This document shows, in pieces, positions 50,702 to 60,024 of a DNA stretch of 64,000 nucleotides. Below the pieces are notes generated by a model. It was not told the DNA's origin. It did no database searches and saw nothing but the letters and a program-made list of their open reading frames with translations. Location of the stretch: contig NZ_CP017671.1 of NCBI RefSeq assembly GCF_001874625.1, forward strand, positions 4,030,001-4,094,000. Direction: 5' to 3'. Position numbers and translations under genes: made by a program. The number at the start of each line of letters is the position of its first letter. Within the stretch, counting starts at the first letter, position 1. Origin of the DNA: Providencia rettgeri (lineage in GTDB: Bacteria > Pseudomonadota > Gammaproteobacteria > Enterobacterales > Enterobacteriaceae).

Positions 50702-51358
50702 TTACTGAGCATCTTTCCCATATTTAGGAGATCTAGGCCCATATAATATACCATTAGGCGTACCTGCAGATAATAACCTTGCACTTGTTATACCTGCAAT
50801 TGTGTAACTTTTATCTGTCATGGTATCAACAATTTGATTAACAACCGCCGAAACTAAAACACCAATAATGCCATTGGAAGAAGAGTTATTTTCAGCACTC
50901 GATGCAGATGCCGAACCGCTCCATAATAATGCCCCTGTCCTCGCATCAACAAGTTTTGCATCCGCTGTGACACGTGTATCACTGGAAATAACCTGATAGC
51001 TAGTACCGTACTCTGTTATATTAAGATATAACACAGCATCATTACCGAAAATTTCTCGGGTTTTGGCGGGCGGAACAGATTGGATATCCCCTGCATTTAT
51101 TAAACCATTTTGCTTAAATGTTTCTTCCACTACCGCTACAGGAAAAACATAGTAGCCAGCCTCCGCTAAAGGCAGGGCTGTTTGTGATAATAAACCATGA
51201 CTAGCCTGTACTTCTGGAGAGCTATTCTGAGGTAATAACACTAAAATGCTTTTTGGCTTACTTTGATTAAACGCAGTATAATCAACTTTTGTTGGCTGTG
51301 CACAACCAGTTAATAACCAAACCATCACCAGCCCGCTGAGTATGAATAAACGCCTCAT
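50702..51358 (-). CDS. DUF799-family lipoprotein (GNA1162-like)
   Basis: 218 residues, signal peptide with lipobox LLTGC at Cys19. The mature part carries KPKSILVLLPQNSSPEVQAS and a Ser-rich segment near residue 155 (SGSASASSAENNSSSNG). It is the family of neisserial GNA1162, structurally like TolB-N/CsgG-type parts of outer-membrane transport systems. The start overlaps the DUF4810 stop by four bases, so the two are coupled. Third gene of the CsgG-DUF4810-DUF799 unit. Confidence 0.9.
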   Translation of the reverse strand: MRRLFILSGLVMVWLLTGCAQPTKVDYTAFNQSKPKSILVLLPQNSSPEVQASHGLLSQTALPLAEAGYYVFPVAVVEETFKQNGLINAGDIQSVPPAKTREIFGNDAVLYLNITEYGTSYQVISSDTRVTADAKLVDARTGALLWSGSASASSAENNSSSNGIIGVLVSAVVNQIVDTMTDKSYTIAGITSARLLSAGTPNGILYGPRSPKYGKDAQ

Positions 51359-51711
51359 TTTGCTTTCCCTTTATTTTTCATTAGAAAATCCATATACGCC
51401 GCAGATTCTGGATATAATTCTTTTTCAGCGTTGAACTCTTGCATTGCAAGGTCGATGGCTCCGGTTGTGGAATACAATAACCCTAAATGGGCGTGTAACC
51501 CCGGAGGGGTAGCAAGACCGTTTGCCTTACTCATTTCAAGGTTTTTTTTCAATGCTTGAATTTGTTCTTGAGGGCCAGTATCTGTTTGCTGGTAATATTG
51601 ATAAATTGTAGTTTGATAACCATCCCAGTTATATAATGGTTTTGGCTCGTTAGCACAACCATTTAATAAAATGGCTCCAGCAAAAATAAGAAGTAATTTA
51701 AATTTCATCAT
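51355..51711 (-). CDS. DUF4810-family lipoprotein
   Basis: 118 residues with lipobox LLNGC at Cys19. The mature part (NEPKPLYNWDGYQTTIYQYY) and a TPR-like helical pair (ATPPGLHAHLGLLYSTTGAI) are typical of DUF4810. It lies between the CsgG homologue and DUF799 in the same order as in Neisseria. Function is unknown; probably a partner in an outer-membrane complex. Confidence 0.9.
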   Translation of the reverse strand: MMKFKLLLIFAGAILLNGCANEPKPLYNWDGYQTTIYQYYQQTDTGPQEQIQALKKNLEMSKANGLATPPGLHAHLGLLYSTTGAIDLAMQEFNAEKELYPESAAYMDFLMKNKGKAK

Positions 51712-51717
51712 ATTCCC

Positions 51718-52392
51718 TTATTTAGCTGGCTGCCATGCACCACTTTCAATACCAACTACGAGATCATTCACAGCTTCCCTTATTGCTAAATCTAGCACCT
51801 TACCGTTTAGCGTAGAGTCATAACTTGCAGTTCCACCAAAACCGACAATTTCCCTATTTGATAATTCATACTCGCCTGCTCCCTGAGCTGAGAATACCAC
51901 CTCGGAAGTTTGGACATTCACAACATTTAAATTAACTTTTGCATATGCGACTTGTGATTTACCACGGCCTAAAATACCAAATAGCTGTCTATCACCGACT
52001 TCTTTTCGACCAAATTCAGTGACATCACCGGTAATAACATATGTTGCGCCTTTTAATTGCTGGGACTGGCCTTTAATTCCAGCTTCTTCTTTTAACTCTT
52101 GCATATTAGCCCGGTCTAATACATTAAAGCGCCCAGTTTGCTGAAGATGCGTCATTAAAATTGTTTTTGACTGATTACCTAAGCGGTCAACGCCATCTGA
52201 AAAAATGCCATTCATATAACTCGAACGGTTATCAAATTTGCCAATTGATATTGGGCTTTTAGGACCCGAGTAATTAGTATTATAAGTCGCAACTTTCTCT
52301 ACTGCTAAAGAACGGGAAGATTCCTTTGCACAACCACTTAATAATGCACTAGCAATAAAAATAGATGCGATGCTGATTTTAGATATATTCAT
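51718..52392 (-). CDS. CsgG/HfaB-family lipoprotein
   Basis: 224 residues with lipobox LLSGC at Cys21. The CsgG-like core includes SIGKFDNRSSYMNGIF, LQQTGRFNVLDRANMQEL and TYVITGDVTEFGRKEVGD. CsgG forms a peptide-export pore in the outer membrane; this shorter homologue may form a pore or a periplasmic assembly factor. No curli genes are nearby, so it belongs to the separate three-lipoprotein system. First gene of the unit. Confidence 0.92.
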   Translation of the reverse strand: MNISKISIASIFIASALLSGCAKESSRSLAVEKVATYNTNYSGPKSPISIGKFDNRSSYMNGIFSDGVDRLGNQSKTILMTHLQQTGRFNVLDRANMQELKEEAGIKGQSQQLKGATYVITGDVTEFGRKEVGDRQLFGILGRGKSQVAYAKVNLNVVNVQTSEVVFSAQGAGEYELSNREIVGFGGTASYDSTLNGKVLDLAIREAVNDLVVGIESGAWQPAK

Positions 52393-52916
52393 TTAGCTGT
52401 CTCAATTAAAATTTAATTAGAATTAATTATTGCAGCTTTATTTTGCATCAAATATAAAACAGGGTCTAGTCAATATCACCTATTCAGTGATTTTATCTTT
52501 ATTTCTATTTCATCCAATTGATAATATTCATAAAGTAACTCAGGTTTATTAGATGAAATCAACTGTTTGATTAAAAAATGGAGGTAACATAAATTATTTA
52601 ATCAGTAATCTTTAATGATGTAATATTTCATATCATCACTATTATTCTATCCCAATAAAAACATCCAACTGAATTATTCTAAATTATCTACCATTTATAT
52701 AGCCAAATGGTAGGTAATAATATAACCAATCACTGTTGTTTATTTTTCACTCAAATAGTAGATTATTATAAACATGCAGCTAACCAAAGTATAAAAAACA
52801 ATCACATTCTATATATCGTTAGCTTATTTCCTTGTCGTACATCATAGCTCTTTTAATTTAACCCAATATATTACTTTATTGGTAGGTTTTGTATGAATTT
52901 GCAATAGATCATGACC
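52393..52916. other. AT-rich intergenic region
   Basis: About 520 bases with no ORF of note on either strand. It must hold the promoter of the lipoprotein trio on the minus strand; no boxes could be assigned safely. Confidence 0.5.
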
Positions 52917-52948
52917 AAAAAAGGATAAGAGGAATCTTATCCTTTTTT
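52917..52948. terminator. Bidirectional terminator after the two-gene membrane unit
   Basis: The 14-bp arms AAAAAAGGATAAGA and TCTTATCCTTTTTT have a 4-base loop, with T runs in both directions. It lies 42 bases beyond the stop of the 376-residue protein. Confidence 0.9.
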
Positions 52949-52990
52949 ATTAACTATATTATTAATAATCAATAATATATTACAATAGCA

Positions 52991-54121
52991 TTAATGTACT
53001 GATTGATAAGAAACAGATGCACCTTTTTCTATGGTGCTTTCATCTGAATAAATACTGCCTATATCAATAAAAGACTGGTCGCTATCATTATAGACTTTGT
53101 TATACAGTGATAATTCCGGACGATGACGCAGCGTTTTTGTCGTTAAATCCATCATTAGATATTGCTGAGAACCCCTAACCCACTCTGAAACAATGACACC
53201 TTTATGACCAACTTTTAGCTCATGCATATTATTATAACCATTTTCGGCGATCAGTTCGAAAGTCCCATTGGTATGAAATTGCATTAAAGAAAATAACCGG
53301 CGAGAAGGCTCTTGAGCAATAACAAAAATATCACCATTAAGGTTTTGTGCTGCTTCATTGATGCGAACAGGTAACCATTTACTACTAACCACCTGTTTCG
53401 TTGGTATATCCATAATAACCTCAAGTGACCCCATCTGATTACCGTAGCTGTACCACATCACCACTTTATCTCGATACGTTGCATAGGAAAAATTTGAATT
53501 ACCTTCAATTTCCTCAGGAAATAACGACTTGGCTAAATTTCTCACATTCATAAAGTGTTCCCAAGTTATACCTTTATCTTGGCTGATAAAGATATTCTCA
53601 TTACTCGCAACAATATATGCAGGTAGGCCTTTAGATTGGTAGATTTTCCCCGTGATCAACGCAGAGAATAACTCTCCAGATTTATCTTGCCAAGGTATTA
53701 ACTCACTGATTGAGAAATCAATTAAATTAATTTTTCGGTAGCCATCTCTTAAAATAATTAAACACTCTTTTCTTTCACAGACTGCATTGTAAAAACTATC
53801 ATCAGCACGAGTAATAAAACGCACACCTTGGTTATCTGCAAACAAAACTTGATAGCTATACTCACTAAAATTTGTATAGTTGTTATACAACGAATAATAG
53901 TAACTTTGGTTATTACTTTTTTGAGCAATAATCAACATGCCATTCTCAGCAGGAAAAGTAGTCGCCCAGTCATAATTTGCGATAACAGGCCCATTTTCAT
54001 TATGTTTTTCCCACTGCCAATCAACTGTACCATCACGCACAAATACGAATACAATAAAAATAAAACTTAGCGCAAAAGCCAACGTTAATAAGATAAAATG
54101 CCTACTGAGAAATGGATTCAT
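52991..54121 (-). CDS. Membrane-anchored hypothetical protein with an Asp-box
   Basis: I do not recognise the family. The 376 residues start with one membrane helix (about 9-29), the rest facing the periplasm. The motif SQDKGITW at 180-187 fits an Asp-box (S-x-D-x-G-x-T-W), the turn found in sialidase-type beta-propellers. Many short beta-rich blocks support a propeller. Only one clear Asp-box is seen. The ATG overlaps the previous gene by four bases, so it is made together with the 417-residue membrane protein. Confidence 0.78.
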   Translation of the reverse strand: MNPFLSRHFILLTLAFALSFIFIVFVFVRDGTVDWQWEKHNENGPVIANYDWATTFPAENGMLIIAQKSNNQSYYYSLYNNYTNFSEYSYQVLFADNQGVRFITRADDSFYNAVCERKECLIILRDGYRKINLIDFSISELIPWQDKSGELFSALITGKIYQSKGLPAYIVASNENIFISQDKGITWEHFMNVRNLAKSLFPEEIEGNSNFSYATYRDKVVMWYSYGNQMGSLEVIMDIPTKQVVSSKWLPVRINEAAQNLNGDIFVIAQEPSRRLFSLMQFHTNGTFELIAENGYNNMHELKVGHKGVIVSEWVRGSQQYLMMDLTTKTLRHRPELSLYNKVYNDSDQSFIDIGSIYSDESTIEKGASVSYQSVH

Positions 54122-55371
54122 GACCGAACCTCCGTGACATAATCAGTTTTGCCTTGCTGTCGACGTAAATGCTTCAATAAATACTGAGCTTGATAATACG
54201 CATTACCGCGCTTAGATATTTTAAAATAGACCGCCACACACAAACCGATAAGAAAACTAATTCCCAACACAATTGAAACTGCAAAACTGATATATAACCC
54301 ACCCGTATCAACAAGATTTATCCAATCCCAGTAGTCCCAGTACCCTCCTTTTTCCATAGTTTCAGCAATAGATAGTCCGAGAGCCATTAATACTAAGAAA
54401 ATAAGAATCAAACCAGTGAATCCCCATAAGCCGTAATAAAACCCTCGTTCTTGGGGCGCACCTTTACCAATAAGGCTATATGCTAAACCATCTTGATGAT
54501 TGTAGATGCCAAAGACGACTTGCTCTTTTGAGTTCTCTTGGAGATTTTTATGATAAACCTCAAGCTCATCCCCTTGAGCGATAAACAAACTATGGTTATT
54601 AAAGAGTGGCTCATTCGCCGACACTAAGACATCCAGATGTTCTTTATTTATTTGTAAGCTGATTTGATTAAGCTTTTGTTCTGTATCTCCTGCTGCAATG
54701 GTGACACTGAGGTTAGCAGTAATATTGGTTTTACCACGCGTAGAAGATAAAGAGGTTTGCTCTATGCCAATATTAGTGGCTTTATGTAATTTGGCAGGCT
54801 TAGTTTTCGTTTTTTTTATACCTAAAATATCAATTTGCTGGTCTTGGCCATTAGTTTTATATTGTTCATCAATGACTAAATCCAGTGCCTTCAAAATTAA
54901 TTTACGCTTCGAACTTAAAATATGTTTTATTTCTGCAAGCACTAACACAAATAATACAATACCAGTAAAAGCTGCGCAGCCTAACACTGCCACAAGTATT
55001 ATCATTAAAAAATTATCATCAGCTTCAATAAAACAGTAATACACTGCAGGTATTAGTGCCATTAAAAACAATGAAATTAAAAATTGTATTCCAAGCTTAC
55101 GAGTAAAACCGACCGTTCTATCTGGCTCTAAGCGTCCTTTGGTTTCATGGTATACCCAGTTTACCCAATAACTGCCATCATTCATCTGTTCTGCACAAAT
55201 AATCAGTACATCACCCTTTTTCAAACTATCCAAAAATATTTGGCTGTTTTTAAAGTCATCTTGATTGAAAAAAAACACTTTATCTGATGCTAACAACCTC
55301 ACCATACCTATCGGGGTGACATTTTTATAATCACACTGTGTTAAAGTCGTTTGAAAATACTGAACGCCCAT
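54118..55371 (-). CDS. Four-helix hypothetical membrane protein
   Basis: Unrecognised. The 417 residues have a soluble N-terminus (1-90, with a probable ligand or stress-binding fold), two membrane helices at about 95-140, a charged cytoplasmic loop of about 150 residues, two further helices (about 325-390) and a short basic tail. The stop overlaps the start of the 376-residue Asp-box protein (ATGA). The pair is probably a membrane complex; no known system fits. Confidence 0.75.
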   Translation of the reverse strand: MGVQYFQTTLTQCDYKNVTPIGMVRLLASDKVFFFNQDDFKNSQIFLDSLKKGDVLIICAEQMNDGSYWVNWVYHETKGRLEPDRTVGFTRKLGIQFLISLFLMALIPAVYYCFIEADDNFLMIILVAVLGCAAFTGIVLFVLVLAEIKHILSSKRKLILKALDLVIDEQYKTNGQDQQIDILGIKKTKTKPAKLHKATNIGIEQTSLSSTRGKTNITANLSVTIAAGDTEQKLNQISLQINKEHLDVLVSANEPLFNNHSLFIAQGDELEVYHKNLQENSKEQVVFGIYNHQDGLAYSLIGKGAPQERGFYYGLWGFTGLILIFLVLMALGLSIAETMEKGGYWDYWDWINLVDTGGLYISFAVSIVLGISFLIGLCVAVYFKISKRGNAYYQAQYLLKHLRRQQGKTDYVTEVRS

Positions 55372-55643
55372 AAATGATGCCTATTTGTTATAGTAAATTT
55401 AACATTATGATATTAAATAAAGGTATATTGCCCTAGAAAAACTTACACTATAATAAAATAATTCAGACAATGACGAGCATCTGTAAATAACAATTACTCG
55501 GGGCCTTCCCCTATAAATAGGCGACTCCTACTAGTAAAGCCAATAATTACTGATAAACTTGCATTCAATACAAAATTGGTGGGTAAAATGTAGCAAGAGC
55601 GCCATTTTCTCCCTTCTTCTAACAATAATTTTGAATAAAAGCG

Positions 55644-56363
55644 ATGACATCACAACCTGCATACAAGCAAATTCAGTCTTACATTTTACGCAGTATTGAT
55701 TTAGGGGTTTTTAAGCCAGAAACTCAAATCCCTACCGAACTTGAACTCTGTGCACAGTTCAATGTAAGCCGTATGACGGTAAATAAAGCTATTTCAGAAT
55801 TAAGTCAGAAAGGTATCCTAAATCGTATTGCAGGAAAGGGCACTTTTGTTGCAACTCAAAAACATGAGCTTCCTGTTACCAAGGCGTTTGATATTTTTGA
55901 TGAAATATCTGTAAGTGGTAATAAATATAGTGGTCACCAATTGCAACTGAAAGTCATCCTTGCTTCCGCAGAAATTGCATTACAACTTGGTATTACAGAA
56001 GGAAGTGAAGTCGGATATTGTAAAGTGCTCCACTTTGAAAATGATATCCCTTTAATGTTAGAAGAACGCTACGTGAACCATGCTATTGCACCTGAATTTG
56101 TAAAACAAAAATACGGCGATACGGAAACACCAAGCGGCTATTTACAACGCCATTTTCCTGTCAGTGAAATGGAACATACCATTGAAGCGGCACTTGCGAC
56201 AAAATCAATTGCACAATCGTTATCAGTAAAAGAAAATTCCCCTTGTTTACAGCTCAGTCGACGCACTTGGACTGGCAATACATTAATTAGCTACGTCAAC
56301 ATGACCTCTGCAGGCTCTCGTTATAAATTAAAATTACATACCCGTATTGATAATAATCTATAA
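55644..56363 (+). CDS. GntR/HutC-family transcriptional regulator
   Basis: 239 residues with an N-terminal winged helix (about 5-75; TELELCAQFNVSRMTVNKAI) and a C-terminal UTRA domain. It resembles HutC, the histidine-utilisation repressor, but no hut genes are in the window. It is tail to tail with the ETF operon, so it might control that catabolic cluster or a gene outside. No strong Shine-Dalgarno precedes the ATG. The upstream gap (55372-55643) shows nothing certain. Confidence 0.88.
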   Translation: MTSQPAYKQIQSYILRSIDLGVFKPETQIPTELELCAQFNVSRMTVNKAISELSQKGILNRIAGKGTFVATQKHELPVTKAFDIFDEISVSGNKYSGHQLQLKVILASAEIALQLGITEGSEVGYCKVLHFENDIPLMLEERYVNHAIAPEFVKQKYGDTETPSGYLQRHFPVSEMEHTIEAALATKSIAQSLSVKENSPCLQLSRRTWTGNTLISYVNMTSAGSRYKLKLHTRIDNNL

Positions 56364-56388
56364 AAAAATGGGGCAATAATGCCCCAAA
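56362..56388 (-). terminator. Terminator of the ETF operon
   Basis: On the minus strand the arms TGGGGCA and TGCCCCA have a 4-base loop and are followed by seven T. It lies about 60 bases after the ETF-QO stop and overlaps the end of the GntR gene. Confidence 0.9.
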
Positions 56389-56448
56389 ACGACTGATAAA
56401 AATAAAAAAACATCAAGCACATCTACATCACAAACAATAATTTCCCCC

Positions 56449-58131
56449 TTACATTCCTTGGTAAATTGGCCCCTCTCCCCCTTGTGGTGCAGTCCAAGTT
56501 ATATTTTGTAATGGGTCTTTAATATCGCAAGCCTTACAATGTAGGCAGTTTTGCGCATTAATTTGCAGTTTTTCTTGGTTAATTTCCCCCAAGACTTCAT
56601 ATACACCTGCGGGGCAATAACGCGTTTCTGGAGCCGCATATTTAGCTAAATTAATTTGGATTGGCACTGTGATATCCGCCAATTTTAAATGGCAAGGCTG
56701 GTCTTCTTCATGGTTAGTATTTGATAAAAATACAGATGAAGCCTTATCAAAAGTCAGCACACCATCCGGTTTTGGATATATTATTGGTTGAAATTTACTC
56801 GCTTCTTTTATATTTTCATGATCAGCTTGCTTGAGCTTCAGTGTCCAAGGGCTTTTCCCCTTCAACAGTAGCTGTTCAGCCCCAAATAACATTGAGCCAA
56901 TAACTAACCCTTTTTTCATATATGGCTTAAAATTGCGTGTTTGATAAAGTTCTTGATATAGCCAACTATCCTCAAACAGCTGGCGAAATAATGATTTAAA
57001 TCGCGAATAATCTACCGTTTCATGATGTAAAGAACCAAACAATGCCTCAGCTGCTAATGACCCACTTTTAACTGCACAATGAGTTCCTTTTATGCGTGCA
57101 GCATTTAAAAAGCCTGCATCATCACCAATTAATGCACCACCAGGAAAACTTAGCTCAGGTAATGCAGCAAGGCCTCCTGCTACCATACTTCTTGCTCCGT
57201 AGCTAATCCGTTTACCACCAGACAAAAAACCACTAAAAGCAGGATGCGTTTTTAAACGCTGAAACTCTTCAAAGGGAGATAAATATGGGTTTTCATAATT
57301 CAGACCAACAACTAACCCAACAGCCACGAGATCTTCACCGTAATGGTAAGCAAAACCACCTCCATAAGTGTGATTATCTAATGGCCACCCTACTGAATGG
57401 ATCACAACCCCTGGCTGATGCTGTTCTTTTGGGATCTGCCAAATTTCTTTGATCCCTAACCCATAAGTTTGCTTACCGCTGTTTGCAGCTAAATCAAAAC
57501 GTTCAATTAATTGTTTACCTAGTTGCCCCCGACACCCTTCGGCAAAAAAGGTCATTTTAGCAACTAAATTCATCCCAGCTTGGTACATCGCGGTGGGCGA
57601 GCCAGCTTTATCTAATCCCATATCCCCTGTCGTCACGCCAATCACGCTTCCTGCGTCATCAAATAGCACCTCAGTAGCCGCAAACCCAGCGAAAACATCT
57701 ACACCTAACGCCTCTGCTTCAACCGCCAAAGCCGCGCTAATTTGACCTAGACTCCCAATTAAATTGCCATTATTTTTTAAACTACTTGGTAATAAAGATA
57801 ACGGTAACTGATTGAATTTATTTTCTTTTAGCCATAAAAAACGGTCTTGGGTTACTGCGGTTAAAGGGGCTGTTACCTTTTGCTGCCAATCTGGTAGTAA
57901 TTCATCTAAAGCGCGAGGGTCAATTACGGCTCCTGATAAAATATGCGCCCCTATTTCTACCCCTTTATCAATTAAACAAACGGAGAGCTCAGCCCCTTTT
58001 TCTGCGGCTAGCTGTTTTAAACGAATTGCTGCCGATAACCCTGCAGGCCCACCACCGACAATCAGGACATCGAACTCCATCGATTCCCGCTCGGGAGCCT
58101 CGTTTATATTCTCAATGTTGTCGATAGCCAT
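56449..58131 (-). CDS. Electron-transfer flavoprotein-ubiquinone oxidoreductase
   Basis: 560 residues from the ATG at 58131 (AGAGGGC upstream). It takes electrons from reduced ETF and passes them to the quinone pool. The N-terminal FAD motif VLIVGGGPAGLSAAIRL is near residue 20. The C-terminal ferredoxin domain has CLHCKACDI with the upstream Cys of YCPAGVYEV as the 4Fe-4S ligands. It is the one-chain ETF-QO type rather than the split FixC plus FixX type. It is 10 bases after etfA in the operon. Confidence 0.94.
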   Translation of the reverse strand: MAIDNIENINEAPERESMEFDVLIVGGGPAGLSAAIRLKQLAAEKGAELSVCLIDKGVEIGAHILSGAVIDPRALDELLPDWQQKVTAPLTAVTQDRFLWLKENKFNQLPLSLLPSSLKNNGNLIGSLGQISAALAVEAEALGVDVFAGFAATEVLFDDAGSVIGVTTGDMGLDKAGSPTAMYQAGMNLVAKMTFFAEGCRGQLGKQLIERFDLAANSGKQTYGLGIKEIWQIPKEQHQPGVVIHSVGWPLDNHTYGGGFAYHYGEDLVAVGLVVGLNYENPYLSPFEEFQRLKTHPAFSGFLSGGKRISYGARSMVAGGLAALPELSFPGGALIGDDAGFLNAARIKGTHCAVKSGSLAAEALFGSLHHETVDYSRFKSLFRQLFEDSWLYQELYQTRNFKPYMKKGLVIGSMLFGAEQLLLKGKSPWTLKLKQADHENIKEASKFQPIIYPKPDGVLTFDKASSVFLSNTNHEEDQPCHLKLADITVPIQINLAKYAAPETRYCPAGVYEVLGEINQEKLQINAQNCLHCKACDIKDPLQNITWTAPQGGEGPIYQGM

Positions 58132-58141
58132 ATGCCCTCTC

Positions 58142-59092
58142 TTACGCCAATGCTTTATCAAATTCAGGTAAGATCTCAAATAGATCGCCAACAATGCCAT
58201 AATCCGCCACTTGGAAAATAGGCGCGTCAGGATCGCTATTAATGGCGACGATCACTTTACTTTCTTTCATACCTGCAACATGTTGAATTGCGCCAGAAAT
58301 TCCAACTGCGATATACAAATCGGGCGCCACAATTTTCCCTGTTTGCCCAACCTGATAATCGTTAGGAACATAACCGGCATCGACTGCCGCGCGCGAAGCC
58401 CCTACAGCGGCACCCAGTTTGTCAGCAATGGTTTCTAATAAAGCAAAATTCTCACCAGAACTTAAACCGCGACCACCAGAAATCACGACTTTAGCGGAAC
58501 TCAATTCTGCACGGCTTACTTGTGTTAACGATTGGCTCTTTAATAGTGCTCGCTGGGGGAGTTGTGCAAGGGTAACATTTTCAATTTGAGCGCTATTTTG
58601 CGTTTCTTTTGCGCCAGAAAATGCAGAGCTTCGCACGGTGATCACGACTTGTTGACCATTATTCTGCACTGTTGCCAATGCATTCCCCGCATAAATAGGA
58701 CGAATGAATGTTTGTGAGTCAATGACTTGAGTAATATCTGAAATTTGAGCAACACCTAGTGTTGCGGCGACACGCGGAGCAATATTTTTCCCAAATGTTG
58801 TCGCAGGAAACAACAAATGTGTATAGCCTTTAGCAACCGCAACAATCGCACTGGTGATTGGCTCAGCTAATTGCCCTTCAAGCTCATCAGATTGAATTTC
58901 TAGAACTTTATTAACACCTTTGATGCTCGCAGCTAATTGAGCAACTGAAGCTGTCTGGCTCCCAGCAACGAATAAGTGTAGTTCACCACCAGCAGCAAGA
59001 ATTTCATGAGCAGCGGTAATATTATGATAAGTTGATGATTTTATTGTTTGATTATCATGTTCGACAATCACTAACACTGATGTTTGGCTCAT
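58142..59092 (-). CDS. etfA: Electron-transfer flavoprotein alpha subunit
   Basis: 316 residues from the ATG at 59092, where GAGGG is better spaced; the ATG two codons earlier (59098) is an alternative. The C-terminal FAD-binding domain has SGGRGLSSGENF, GASRAAVDAGYVP and the QVGQTGKIVAPDLYIAVGIS block. With the beta subunit it carries electrons from the acyl-CoA dehydrogenase. Nine to fifteen bases separate it from etfB. Confidence 0.95.
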   Translation of the reverse strand: MSQTSVLVIVEHDNQTIKSSTYHNITAAHEILAAGGELHLFVAGSQTASVAQLAASIKGVNKVLEIQSDELEGQLAEPITSAIVAVAKGYTHLLFPATTFGKNIAPRVAATLGVAQISDITQVIDSQTFIRPIYAGNALATVQNNGQQVVITVRSSAFSGAKETQNSAQIENVTLAQLPQRALLKSQSLTQVSRAELSSAKVVISGGRGLSSGENFALLETIADKLGAAVGASRAAVDAGYVPNDYQVGQTGKIVAPDLYIAVGISGAIQHVAGMKESKVIVAINSDPDAPIFQVADYGIVGDLFEILPEFDKALA

Positions 59093-59107
59093 ATTCATTT
59101 CCCTCTG

Positions 59108-59863
59108 TTAAATCACTTCTTTCGCTTGCAGTTCACTGACTAATGCGGTTGCACTACTTAGTAATGTACATTGTCCAACACGCTTTTTCGGCTCACTGAC
59201 CTTGAGCGTTTTAACTTGCCCCAATGGTGAAAAATTCATATCAGCAATATCAATGATATCTAGAGGTTTTTTCTTTGCTTTCATAATATTAGGTAAAGTT
59301 GCATAGCGAGGTTCATTTAACCGTAAGTCTGTTGTCACGACTGCTGGCAATGGCATTTCTAACGTTTCTAACCCCCCATCAATTTCCCGTGTCACTTGCA
59401 GTGTTCCACCGTCGATTTTAATTTGTGAAGCAAATGTCGCTTGTGGGTAATCTAATAATGCCGATAACATTTGACCTGTTTGGTTACAGTCATCATCAAT
59501 TGCCTGTTTACCTAACAAAATCAGGTCAGCTTGTTCTTTATCGACAATTTGTTGTAGTAAGCGAGCAATATCCAACGGCTCTAACGCTAACTCAGCGGGT
59601 CGCTGAATTAAAATGGCGCGGTCGGCACCAATTGCCATCGCACTACGCAGCGTTTCTTGGTAACTAATATCCCCCACAGAAACAGCGATCACTTCAGTCG
59701 CTTTGCCGGATTCTTTTAAACGTACTGCTTCTTCTACAGCAATTTCATCAAATGGGTTAATTGCCATTTTGACATTAGCCAATTCCACCCCAGAGCCATC
59801 AGCTTTAACTCTCACTTTAACGTTATGGTCAATCACTCGCTTCACTGCGACTAAAATTTTCAT
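59108..59863 (-). CDS. etfB: Electron-transfer flavoprotein beta subunit
   Basis: 251 residues from the ATG at 59863 (MKILVAVKRVIDHNVKV), the family start; the frame is open 17 codons further. It contains MAINPFDEIAVEEAVRLKE, the AMP-binding and dehydrogenase-docking region, and the beta signature VTREIDGGLETLEMPLPAV. Before it lies a 161-base gap containing a hairpin. Confidence 0.95.
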   Translation of the reverse strand: MKILVAVKRVIDHNVKVRVKADGSGVELANVKMAINPFDEIAVEEAVRLKESGKATEVIAVSVGDISYQETLRSAMAIGADRAILIQRPAELALEPLDIARLLQQIVDKEQADLILLGKQAIDDDCNQTGQMLSALLDYPQATFASQIKIDGGTLQVTREIDGGLETLEMPLPAVVTTDLRLNEPRYATLPNIMKAKKKPLDIIDIADMNFSPLGQVKTLKVSEPKKRVGQCTLLSSATALVSELQAKEVI

Positions 59864-59935
59864 CGTAACTCCTATCCAATTCTTCAACGATTGGCTTATA
59901 TAAAGAGGATTCAAAATCGTTTTTAGGTTGAGAGA

Positions 59936-59969
59936 AGCCCTAGCAGTGAAAAATTCACTACTATTGGCT
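59936..59969. other. Imperfect hairpin upstream of etfB
   Basis: An interrupted stem pairs AGCC/GGCT, TAG/CTA and AGTGAA/TTCACT with a short loop. No T run follows on the minus strand. It may regulate expression between the permease and ETF genes. Confidence 0.35.
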
Positions 59970-60024
59970 TGCTCAATTATCTTTTAAATAAATCTGTTAA
60001 TAATTAAATAAGGGGTATTTCACA

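Noticed and set aside
55500-55520. GGGG-CCTT-CCCC palindrome upstream of the HutC-type regulator as an operator
   Set aside because: The arms are only four bases, too short to call, and the GntR family usually uses longer AT-rich palindromes.
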